17,997 bases of DNA from Desulfurivibrio sp044068515 (GTDB taxonomy: Bacteria > Desulfobacterota > Desulfobulbia > Desulfobulbales > Desulfurivibrionaceae). The notes beneath the pieces are model-generated. The model did no database searches, was not told the DNA's origin, and saw nothing but the letters and a program-made list of their open reading frames with translations. The stretch is from NCBI RefSeq assembly GCF_044068515.1, contig NZ_JBIPKI010000047.1, positions 1-17,997 on the forward strand, written 5' to 3'. A program made the translations under genes and the position numbers. Below are positions 1 to 6,282 of the stretch, piece after piece. Position 1 is the stretch's first letter; each line of letters starts with the position of its first letter.

Positions 1-24
1 CAATTTGGTTTTGATCAAAATGCT

Positions 25-51
25 AAAAAAACGGGGCACCGTCTCTGCCCC
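25..51 (-). terminator. Intrinsic terminator of the tRNA operon
   Basis: Read on the minus strand, GGGGCA (from 46-51) pairs with TGCCCC (from 33-38) across a 7-nt loop, and seven T residues follow (25-31). It lies about 76 bases downstream of the last tRNA of the cluster, so it should end the tRNA transcript. Whatever gene follows to the left of the window would then need its own promoter or read-through. Confidence 0.8.
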
Positions 52-127
52 CGCCTCTGGTTTCTGAGCGGACGGCAAACTGTGCGACAACAAACGAAAA
101 AGCCAAAAAACTCGTCAGCATAAGGCC

Positions 128-203
128 TGGAGCCCACGACCGGATTCGAACCGGTGACCTCTTCCTTACCAAGGAAGTGCTCTGCCTACTGAGCTACGTG
201 GGC
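128..203 (-). tRNA. tRNA-Thr (anticodon GGT)
   Basis: The minus strand gives a complete 76-nt cloverleaf. The 7-bp acceptor stem is GCCCACG paired with CGTGGGC, with discriminator T and an encoded CCA. The T arm carries GGTTCGAATCC. The anticodon stem is CTTCC/GGAAG around loop TTGGTAA, giving anticodon GGT, which reads ACC/ACU threonine codons. It is the last tRNA of a four-tRNA transcript and corresponds in position to E. coli thrT. Confidence 0.96.
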
Positions 204-266
204 ACTGCCCCGCTGTAAAAACTACAAAAAAAGGCCGAGGCCATTAGCCGGCGACCATTAACTCGC

Positions 267-342
267 TGGAGCGGGAAACGGGTCTCGAACCCGCAACCCT
301 CAGCTTGGAAGGCTGATGCTCTACCAATTGAGCTATTCCCGC
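267..342 (-). tRNA. tRNA-Gly (anticodon TCC)
   Basis: The minus strand gives a 76-nt cloverleaf including an encoded CCA (267-269). The acceptor stem is GCGGGAA paired with TTCCCGC. The T arm contains GGTTCGAGACC. The anticodon stem is TCAGC/GCTGA around loop CTTCCAA, giving anticodon TCC, which reads GGA/GGG glycine codons. It is third in the transcript, as glyT is in the E. coli cluster. Confidence 0.96.
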
Positions 343-482
343 CTTATTGTTAGCCTGCCCAAGCAACCCGATGGGGCGGTCGCCTGCCGTTCATTGCTTC
401 GTCGGCCATTGTCGCGGCTATTGCGCCTGGTTACCAATAACAAGCACCTGCAGCCACCGCAGAAATTGGACGGAATAGCAAT

Positions 483-567
483 TGGTGGAGGGGGGAGGAT
501 TCGAACCTCCGAAGGCGTTGCCGACAGATTTACAGTCTGTTCCCTTTGACCGCTCGGGAACCCCTCC
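483..567 (-). tRNA. tRNA-Tyr (anticodon GTA)
   Basis: The minus strand gives an 85-nt type II tRNA with the long variable arm expected for bacterial tyrosine tRNA. The acceptor stem starts GGAGGGG and ends CCCCTCC, followed by A and an encoded CCA (483-485). The anticodon stem ACAGA/TCTGT encloses CTGTAAA, giving GTA. The T arm contains GGTTCGAATCC. It is second in the transcript, the position of tyrU in E. coli. Confidence 0.96.
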
Positions 568-661
568 ACTTATCCGGGCAGGCGTTGAAAAAAAGCCCCG
601 GGCATCAGCACAATCCCTGACCCCCGAAGGATTCTGGACTTCCAACATCCATCTTCCATTC

Positions 662-737
662 TGGAGCTGGCGATGGGACTTGAACCCGCAACCTGCTGAT
701 TACAAATCAGCTGCTCTGCCAGTTGAGCTACGCCAGC
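662..737 (-). tRNA. tRNA-Thr (anticodon TGT)
   Basis: The minus strand gives a 76-nt cloverleaf with acceptor stem GCTGGCG/CGCCAGC, discriminator T and an encoded CCA (662-664). The anticodon stem GCTGA/TCAGC encloses TTTGTAA, giving anticodon TGT for ACA/ACG threonine codons. It is the first tRNA of the transcript, about 9 bases after the predicted start site, and matches thrU in the E. coli order thrU-tyrU-glyT-thrT. Confidence 0.96.
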
Positions 738-752
738 TTCGCAAGACGCGAC

Positions 753-781
753 ATACTACTCGCTCACCGGACAAACATCAA
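753..781 (-). promoter_or_regulatory. Sigma70-like promoter of the tRNA operon
   Basis: On the minus strand TTGATG (776-781) and TAGTAT (753-758) are separated by exactly 17 bases. The predicted start falls near 746, about 9 bases before tRNA-Thr(TGT). The bases after the -10 are GC-rich (GTCGCGT). Such GC-rich discriminators are typical of stringently controlled stable-RNA promoters. The stringent-control reading is inference. Confidence 0.7.
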
Positions 782-835
782 CCATTTTTTGCGGTCTCGG
801 CAACCATCCGCCCAGGCCTCCCTGATCTCGGCCGG

Positions 836-873
836 AAAAAAATCACCCGCCGCGGATTAGCCGCGGCGGGTGA
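836..873 (-). terminator. Intrinsic terminator downstream of qmoC
   Basis: A perfect 13-bp GC-rich stem (843-855 with 861-873, 5-base loop) is followed on the minus strand by seven T residues (836-842). It starts 23 bases after the qmoC stop codon. It should end the qmo transcript and insulate the tRNA promoter downstream. Confidence 0.93.
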
Positions 874-895
874 CGGGATAACAAAACGCGGGCGA

Positions 896-2113
896 CTATT
901 TTTCCTGTTGGCCGGCGAAGGCGCTGACCCGATACTTTTCAAAGGCCATGGCAAAAGTGCGATAAACCATGTGGGCCAGCTTGGTGTAAGGGGTGTAAAG
1001 GAAAAGCATAAAAACCGATACCAGGTGAAAAAAGTAGAAAAGGTAGGCCATCGAGGCTACGTCACCGAGGCGGAAAAACTGGGCGGCCATCCCGGTCACG
1101 CCCACCGCCATGATGATGCCGATCAGGTACCAGTCATAGAAGGTGGCGGCGGTTTTATTTTCCTGTTCCATCCGGGAACGGTTGACCCAGAGGATGCCGA
1201 CTCCGACAATGAGGGCAATACCGGCAACATTGGCCAGGATTTTGAAGGGGTCGGTCATCGCCAGGGGCACGTGCAGCCCGTCGACAAACAGACCGATCAC
1301 GTCCTTGCGGATCATGGCGTAAAGCGTCACCACAAAGAGGGCGATAAAGGCGAAGAGCAACGGCAGATGGCCATTCACCCGGCTTCGCTGGGCGCCGCAC
1401 TCATTGAAGCGTTTGTGGGTCAGAATTTCCTTGATCGAGGGCACCAGAAACTGGCTGGTGAACTGGGTAACCGACGGCCGAAAATTGCTGTCGCCCGGCA
1501 CCTGGGCGGCCATCCCCCGCCACATGTTGGATACCCCCCGATAGAAGGCGTAAAGGGCAAAAAGAAAGGCGGGGACAAAAATCAGATCGATCAAAATAAC
1601 ATTCTGGGTAAAGCCGGCGTACATGGTGGCATGAGCTTTGTCGCCATCAAAAAACACGCCGAAATCGATCATCTGGCCGGCCTCCGGCAACTTCATCCCA
1701 CCGGACAGCCACCAGACAAGGCCGATCAGCAAGGTGGGGATCAGGATCATGATCGGCAGATTCTTGCCTTCACTGCAGAGCTTGGCCAGCCCCTGGGGAA
1801 AGCCGTAATGGGTGTAGGCATAGGCTCGAATAGCGCCCAGAACATCGCCGGGCTTGGCCCCGCGCGGACAATAGGCGGTACAGTCCCCGCATTGATGGCA
1901 CAGCATGACATCCGGATCGGCAACCAGCTTCTCCTTGAGTCCCCACTGAGACCAGATCATCTCTTTGCGGGGGAAGGGCTTGCCATCTCCGGAAAGGGGA
2001 CAGACCACCGAACAGGTGGCGCACTGATAACATTTCTTCAGGGTATCCCCCCCCGCACTCTTCAGATACTTGATAAACTCAAGATCAGGTTGAACCTTCA
2101 TTCCCTCAGACAT
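896..2113 (-). CDS. qmoC: QmoC, membrane Fe-S/cytochrome b subunit of the quinone-interacting oxidoreductase
   Basis: QmoC is the membrane subunit of the QmoABC complex, which exchanges electrons between menaquinol and the APS reductase system. The 405-aa protein has an N-terminal HdrC-like domain with two [4Fe-4S] motifs: C28/C31/C34/C38 (CYQCATCSVVCP) and C72/C75/C78/C82 (CHQCGDCTAYCP). After it come about six hydrophobic segments near 119-137, 168-190, 250-268, 291-311, 326-347 and 355-378. Histidines in or beside them, such as H249, H281, H363 and H381, are candidate heme b ligands. This HdrC plus NarI/HdrE-like fusion is the QmoC signature. The ATG at 2113 has AGGAGG 7 bases upstream. 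It is last in the qmo group, about 310 bases after qmoB, and is followed by a terminator. No QmoD-like gene follows. Confidence 0.95.
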   Translation of the reverse strand: MSEGMKVQPDLEFIKYLKSAGGDTLKKCYQCATCSVVCPLSGDGKPFPRKEMIWSQWGLKEKLVADPDVMLCHQCGDCTAYCPRGAKPGDVLGAIRAYAYTHYGFPQGLAKLCSEGKNLPIMILIPTLLIGLVWWLSGGMKLPEAGQMIDFGVFFDGDKAHATMYAGFTQNVILIDLIFVPAFLFALYAFYRGVSNMWRGMAAQVPGDSNFRPSVTQFTSQFLVPSIKEILTHKRFNECGAQRSRVNGHLPLLFAFIALFVVTLYAMIRKDVIGLFVDGLHVPLAMTDPFKILANVAGIALIVGVGILWVNRSRMEQENKTAATFYDWYLIGIIMAVGVTGMAAQFFRLGDVASMAYLFYFFHLVSVFMLFLYTPYTKLAHMVYRTFAMAFEKYRVSAFAGQQEK

Positions 2114-2367
2114 ATGAAGCCTCCTGTTATCTCCCTTCCATATCCGCGCGCGGGCCCGAGAAAAAATACCCTACCCGGCAACACGGTGCGATTACCTGGA
2201 TTACAAACCTGCGGCGACTCAAGGAATTCCACCGACAAGCACGGCGTCTGGGGGTAGCGGCGCCTGTGGATGCCTGTGAAATCTCCGGCCAACCGGCCGT
2301 TTACTTTACCCTTGCCCGGCCGGCCAATCAGCCTGCCGAATGGCGATCCGAATTAGATATAAAATAT

Positions 2368-2408
2368 CGGTCGGTGGTTCAAGCAAAAAAAGCCTGAACC
2401 GCCGACCG
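2368..2408 (-). repeat. Long imperfect inverted repeat between qmoB and qmoC
   Basis: Arms 2368-2384 and 2392-2408 pair over 17 positions around a 7-base A/T loop. Read as minus-strand RNA there is one A-C mismatch and one G-U pair. It starts 15 bases after the qmoB stop codon, and the bases beyond it read ATATTTTATAT, a weak U-rich tail. It could be a partial terminator or a 3'-end stabiliser for qmoAB mRNA. The rest of the 2114-2423 gap has no convincing gene. I found no confident promoter for qmoC there. Confidence 0.6.
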
Positions 2409-2423
2409 GAAAAAGTATAGATG

Positions 2424-4682
2424 CTAGAATCCCTTGAAGGGGTTAGGACCAAGTCCCTTGACCTCTTCAATGAACTCGTTGATGACCTCGGAGACCGTGT
2501 CGTAATCGGTGATCGCTACCTGGCGCACCGCACAACGCTCCGCCTCCAGACCCAGCGAGCCCAAGGTCTCGCCGATATTGGCCATCCGCTTGTCGGCGAT
2601 TTCGCTGCCCTTGACGAAGTGGCACTGGTAATCGTCGCCGAACTTGCAGCCCAGCAGCAGGGCCCCATCCATGCCGGCGGAAAGGGCGTCCTTGATCCAG
2701 ACCATGTTCACCGAACCCAGGCAACGGACCGGGATCACCCGGACCAGGCTGTTAAGGCTGTACTTGCGCATCGCCGCCATATCGAGAGCGGGATAGGCAT
2801 CGTTCTCGCAGACAAAGGCGATAATCCGGAGCTTGTCTTCATCGTCATCGGGAACTTCCACCGCCTTGACCATCGAGCCGACCATATCAATGCTGTAATT
2901 CTTGAAGCTGATGATCCGCTCGGGGCAAGCGCCCATGCAGGTGCCGCAGCGCCGGCAGCGGGTGGGGTTGGGCAGCGGAGTGCCTTTGGCGTCGTCGTCC
3001 AGGGCCCCGAAGGGACATTCCTCGGTGCAGCGCTTGCACTGGGTGCAGCGCTGGAAGTAGAACTCGGGATAGGCGCCGTCACCGGAACGGGGATGCACCG
3101 AAACCCCGCGATCGGTGCTTTCGATGCACTGGATGGCCTTCAAGGCCGCGCCGCAGGCGTCGTCCATGGTTTCCACCATTTCGGTGGCCTTGCGCACCCC
3201 GCCGCAGGCGTAAATGCCCGTGCGCCGGGTTTCATAGGGGAAGCAGATGAAGTTGGAGTCGGCATAGCCGTCGAACAACTCCAGATCCAGGAAAGCCGGA
3301 CCCTGGCGGTAAGACATGTTGATGGTCGGCGCCAGAGCGGTGGTGGGCTTCATCCCGGCGGCCAGGACCACCATGTCCACCTTGATATCCATATCTTCCT
3401 GGAGCAGGCTGTCCTTGACATGGACCACCAGGCCGTCGCCGTCCTCTTCCACCCCGGTAACCGTGGCCTTGGTCATGAAGATGCCGTCGTTGTTCTGGGC
3501 TTCCTTGTAGAAAAGCTCCATGTTGCCGGGAGTCCGCATGTGCTGGTAAAGAATGTAAGCCTTGCCGTCGGGATTGTCCTCTCGCACATAGCTGGCCTGC
3601 TTGAGGGCCACCATGCTGGTGACCGAGTTGGCAAAGGGGAAATCCTTGTCGTTTTCCTCGCCGCCGGGGCTCTGGACAAAGGCCACGTTGGCGGGCACCT
3701 TGCCCTCTTTGGCCAGCTTTTCGAACTCGGCGTTGGTCACCACGTTCTGCAGCTTGCCGTGACCCAGATGCTCGAACTCGTCGACTTCGGCGGGAACCCA
3801 GCCGGTAGCCAGAACCACGGCGCCGACCTTTTCGGCATCGGGATTAGCTTCGGTGTATTTCTTGAAGCCGGCGTTGGGGTCTTCCATTTGGCCCTTGTCG
3901 ATCTTATCCTGCATATCGACGGTAACCCGACTCGGCGCATCCCATTCGGTCCGGGTGCCGGCAGCCTTCAGGGTAACCTGGAAATCACCGGGAGCCCCGG
4001 CCACCCGGGCCACTTCGGTGCTGGTCTTGACCGTGATCCGGGAATCGGTCTGCACGGCGCTGATCAGTTCCTGGATGGTTGATTCCTCCAAACCGGCCCA
4101 GGGCGCCTTGGTGGGCAATTGCTTGCGCCAGCCCAGGGCCTTGCCTCCCAGTTTGTCCGCTTTTTCCACCAGCAGGACTTCATGCCCGGCCTTGGCGGCT
4201 TCCCGGGCCGCGGTAAGGCCGGCAATGCCGCCCCCCATGACGAGAATCCGCCGGTTGACGGTTTCCAGGTGATGGGGGACCGGAAGTTCGATTTTCTTGG
4301 CCTGGGTGCAGGCCATCCGGACATAGTCCTGGGCCAGCTCGTTGCTGAACTCGTTGATAACCTCCTGGCTCCGCTCCTCGCTGGGCTTGTCCATCGACCA
4401 GACTACGCCTTCACGCAGGTTGGCCCGCACGGTGATGGAGTCCTCGCCGAAATTGAATTCTTCTTTCCAGACCCTGGGTGAACAGGCGACGATCACGGGA
4501 ACATTGACACCGTCATTGGCCATGTCGTCCTTGATCAGCTGCCGGCCGGCCTCGCTGCAGACCGCCTCATGGGTCTTGGCGGTCATCTTGTATTCGCCGG
4601 CAATCCCGCTGAGCCCTTCAACATCCAAGGCCTCACCGATGCCACAACCTGTGCAGATATATACCCCGTACTTCTTATCCAT
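2424..4682 (-). CDS. qmoB: QmoB, HdrA-like flavoprotein fused to an MvhD-like domain
   Basis: QmoB is a cytoplasmic FAD and Fe-S subunit of QmoABC. From the ATG at 4682 it is 752 aa. The N-terminal region has C10/C13, C42 and C67 (ACSPR), as in the N-terminal domain of HdrA. A Rossmann FAD motif follows (GGGIAG, 150-155). Two ferredoxin motifs come next: C546/C549/C552/C556 and C576/C579/C582/C586. The C-terminal ~130 residues look like MvhD, with C625, C654, C679 and C687 as candidate [2Fe-2S] ligands. This HdrA-MvhD fusion distinguishes QmoB from QmoA. A TTG at 4688 is also possible, but AGGAGGT lies too close to it and about 9 bases from the ATG. The Shine-Dalgarno overlaps the qmoA stop, which suggests translational coupling. 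Confidence 0.96.
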   Translation of the reverse strand: MDKKYGVYICTGCGIGEALDVEGLSGIAGEYKMTAKTHEAVCSEAGRQLIKDDMANDGVNVPVIVACSPRVWKEEFNFGEDSITVRANLREGVVWSMDKPSEERSQEVINEFSNELAQDYVRMACTQAKKIELPVPHHLETVNRRILVMGGGIAGLTAAREAAKAGHEVLLVEKADKLGGKALGWRKQLPTKAPWAGLEESTIQELISAVQTDSRITVKTSTEVARVAGAPGDFQVTLKAAGTRTEWDAPSRVTVDMQDKIDKGQMEDPNAGFKKYTEANPDAEKVGAVVLATGWVPAEVDEFEHLGHGKLQNVVTNAEFEKLAKEGKVPANVAFVQSPGGEENDKDFPFANSVTSMVALKQASYVREDNPDGKAYILYQHMRTPGNMELFYKEAQNNDGIFMTKATVTGVEEDGDGLVVHVKDSLLQEDMDIKVDMVVLAAGMKPTTALAPTINMSYRQGPAFLDLELFDGYADSNFICFPYETRRTGIYACGGVRKATEMVETMDDACGAALKAIQCIESTDRGVSVHPRSGDGAYPEFYFQRCTQCKRCTEECPFGALDDDAKGTPLPNPTRCRRCGTCMGACPERIISFKNYSIDMVGSMVKAVEVPDDDEDKLRIIAFVCENDAYPALDMAAMRKYSLNSLVRVIPVRCLGSVNMVWIKDALSAGMDGALLLGCKFGDDYQCHFVKGSEIADKRMANIGETLGSLGLEAERCAVRQVAITDYDTVSEVINEFIEEVKGLGPNPFKGF

Positions 4683-4689
4683 AGTCAAA

Positions 4690-5949
4690 TTACCTCCTCG
4701 ACGCTTGAATCGCTTTCATTGCCGCCGCCGTAGCGCTCTGGGCGCAGGTTACGACGTCGGACGCCTTCTTGGCGCAGCCCGCGGAAATCATCCCCTCTTC
4801 CTGGGAGACGATGAAGCTGTTGTCATCCGTGGTCAACCCAAGCGCCTTGGCCTGATCGCCGATGGCGGGTTGCATGCCGGTAGCCAGCACGGCCAGGTCA
4901 ACCTTGGTCTTGACCTTGTCGCCGGTAACGGCGTTTTCCGCCACCAGGGTTACCCCGCCATCCGCCTCGGCGATGATCTCGGCGACCTTGCCCTTGATCC
5001 AGGTGATTTTTTTGTCGGCCTGGAGTTTTTCCCGAAATTTTTCGTACTTGCCGGGCGTCCGCAGGTCAATGTAGAAAACGGTGATCGGGGCTTCCGGGTA
5101 CTGGGCCCGGATGTAGTTGATCTGCTTCAAGGAGGCCATGCAGCAGATGTAGGAACAATATTCGAGATGATTTTCATCCCGGGAGCCGGCACATTGCACA
5201 AAGGCAAAGCTGGCGGGCTCGGCATTATCGCCGGGACGCAGGATCTTGCCGGCGGTGGGGCCGTTGGACGAGGCCAGACGCTCCATCATCATATTGGTGA
5301 TAATGGCGGGACTGGAACCAAACTTGAGGTTTTCCATCTTGGTGGGATCATAGGGATCCCAACCGGTGGCCCAGACGATGGTGCCCACATCGACGGTCAG
5401 TTCCTTTTCCTGCATGTCCAACTCAACCGCATCATATTTGCAGGCGGCCACAATGGCATCCAGGCTGGCGGAACTGCAGGCGTCCTTGTCCAACACATAA
5501 CGAGCCGGGAAGGCATGATCATGGGGCTTGCGCACCGCCTTGACCTTGTCCATGCCGAAATTGAAGGGGTTGTCCACTTCGTCCTGGCAGACCTCGCCAC
5601 AGTCGCCGCAGCAGGTGCAATTGCTGTTGATGTAGCGGGGACGGGCAACCAGCTTCACCTGGTAATTGCCGGGACCGCCGGCCACGCTCTTTACCTCGGT
5701 CATGGTATAAACCCTGATCCGGCGGTTGTTTTTAATCCTCTGGTAATTGATCTCAAGTCCACAGGACGGCGGGCAAAGCTTGGGGAAGTACTGGTTGAGT
5801 TGGGAAACCCGGCCACCCAGATAGGGGTTTTTCTCCACCAGAAAGACGTCCTGTCCGACTTCGGCGGCCTCTAGGGCGGCCGTCAGTCCGCTGATGCCGC
5901 CGCCAACGACCAATACAGCTCCTGCGGGTGCACTGCGTTCATCTGTCAT
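4690..5949 (-). CDS. qmoA: QmoA, HdrA-like FAD subunit of the quinone-interacting oxidoreductase
   Basis: QmoA is the first soluble flavoprotein subunit of QmoABC and resembles the flavin part of heterodisulfide reductase HdrA. The 419-aa protein begins with a Rossmann FAD fold (VVGGGISG, 14-21, ending at VEK 38-40). Next is the HdrA-type segment around C59 and C63 (KLCPPSCGLE). Residues 111-121 (CTCCGDCGEVC) place C111, C114, C117 and C121 in full CX2CX2CX3C spacing, with an extra C113 and no proline after the last cysteine. Further cysteines are C253, C265, C269 and C270. The ATG at 5949 has GGAGGAG a few bases upstream. It lacks the MvhD-like tail that QmoB has. It is the first gene of the qmo unit, downstream of the apr terminator, and its stop lies 7 bases before the qmoB ATG. 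Confidence 0.95.
   Translation of the reverse strand: MTDERSAPAGAVLVVGGGISGLTAALEAAEVGQDVFLVEKNPYLGGRVSQLNQYFPKLCPPSCGLEINYQRIKNNRRIRVYTMTEVKSVAGGPGNYQVKLVARPRYINSNCTCCGDCGEVCQDEVDNPFNFGMDKVKAVRKPHDHAFPARYVLDKDACSSASLDAIVAACKYDAVELDMQEKELTVDVGTIVWATGWDPYDPTKMENLKFGSSPAIITNMMMERLASSNGPTAGKILRPGDNAEPASFAFVQCAGSRDENHLEYCSYICCMASLKQINYIRAQYPEAPITVFYIDLRTPGKYEKFREKLQADKKITWIKGKVAEIIAEADGGVTLVAENAVTGDKVKTKVDLAVLATGMQPAIGDQAKALGLTTDDNSFIVSQEEGMISAGCAKKASDVVTCAQSATAAAMKAIQASRR
4692..4699 (-). promoter_or_regulatory. qmoB ribosome binding site overlapping the qmoA stop codon
   Basis: On the minus strand GAGGAGGT occupies 4692-4699, and the qmoA TAA stop is 4690-4692. Ribosomes ending qmoA therefore sit on the qmoB Shine-Dalgarno. 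The spacing favours ATG 4680-4682 over the upstream in-frame TTG. Confidence 0.75.
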
Positions 5950-6103
5950 GCCTCTCCTCCATTCATTAAAGTAGATAAAGTGATGCGTAAAGGCCCTTTG
6001 GTTTTCTTTGACTCAAGCTGGCACTCGCGATGAACGACCTGACATGATGGGCCGCGACCTAGTTAACGGGCCGGACCAGGTTCCAGGTTTGAGCCGAGCA
6101 TCC

Positions 6104-6136
6104 GCTTCAGGCAAAGCAGGAAACAGGAGCTGAAGC
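6104..6136 (-). repeat. Hairpin in the presumed qmoA leader
   Basis: GCTTCAG and CTGAAGC form a perfect 7-bp stem (6104-6110 with 6130-6136). A second copy of CCGCTTC at 6141-6147 repeats 6102-6108, so two alternative pairings are possible. The rest of 5950-6199 contains no gene that I can support. Confidence 0.35.
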
Positions 6137-6149
6137 CTTACCGCTTCGG

Positions 6150-6178
6150 GAAATAAACCAAATAAAGAGCACTGGCAA
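6150..6178 (-). promoter_or_regulatory. Candidate promoter for qmoABC
   Basis: On the minus strand TTGCCA (6173-6178) and TATTTC (6150-6155) are 17 bases apart, downstream of the apr terminator and about 200 bases before the qmoA ATG. The -35 is good and the -10 is weak. A promoter is expected somewhere in this gap because of the terminator upstream. This is the best match seen. Confidence 0.35.
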
Positions 6179-6199
6179 GAAGATTAAAGTGCGTGATAG

Positions 6200-6240
6200 A
6201 AAAAATCTCCAGGCGCCTGGTTCGACGCCTGGAGATTTTT
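6200..6240 (-). terminator. Intrinsic terminator between aprA and qmoA
   Basis: A perfect 15-bp stem (6201-6215 with 6226-6240) encloses a 10-base loop. The stem has a GC core and A/T ends, so the minus-strand transcript finishes with six T residues (6200-6205). The same structure would also work on the plus strand. It begins 43 bases after the aprA stop codon and separates aprBA from qmoABC. Confidence 0.92.
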
Positions 6241-6282
6241 GTTTACCAAGCAAACATCATTGGTTCAACCTGGCTGGGGCGA

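Noticed and set aside
588..603. GCCCGGGGC followed by seven T residues on the minus strand, inside the tRNA operon
   Set aside because: The stem can be only about 3 bp with a 3-base loop, too weak for termination, and the downstream tRNAs have no other visible promoter.
482..2257. A 591-codon open frame on the plus strand across two tRNAs and qmoC
   Set aside because: It runs through the tRNA-Tyr and tRNA-Thr genes and antisense to qmoC. Its product is rich in Gly/His/Asp with no family motif, as expected for the opposite strand of a GC-rich gene.
2421..5874. Long plus-strand frames (2421-4082, 4342-5874) opposite qmoB and qmoA
   Set aside because: They are antisense shadows of well-supported genes, with no ribosome site and no recognisable protein features.
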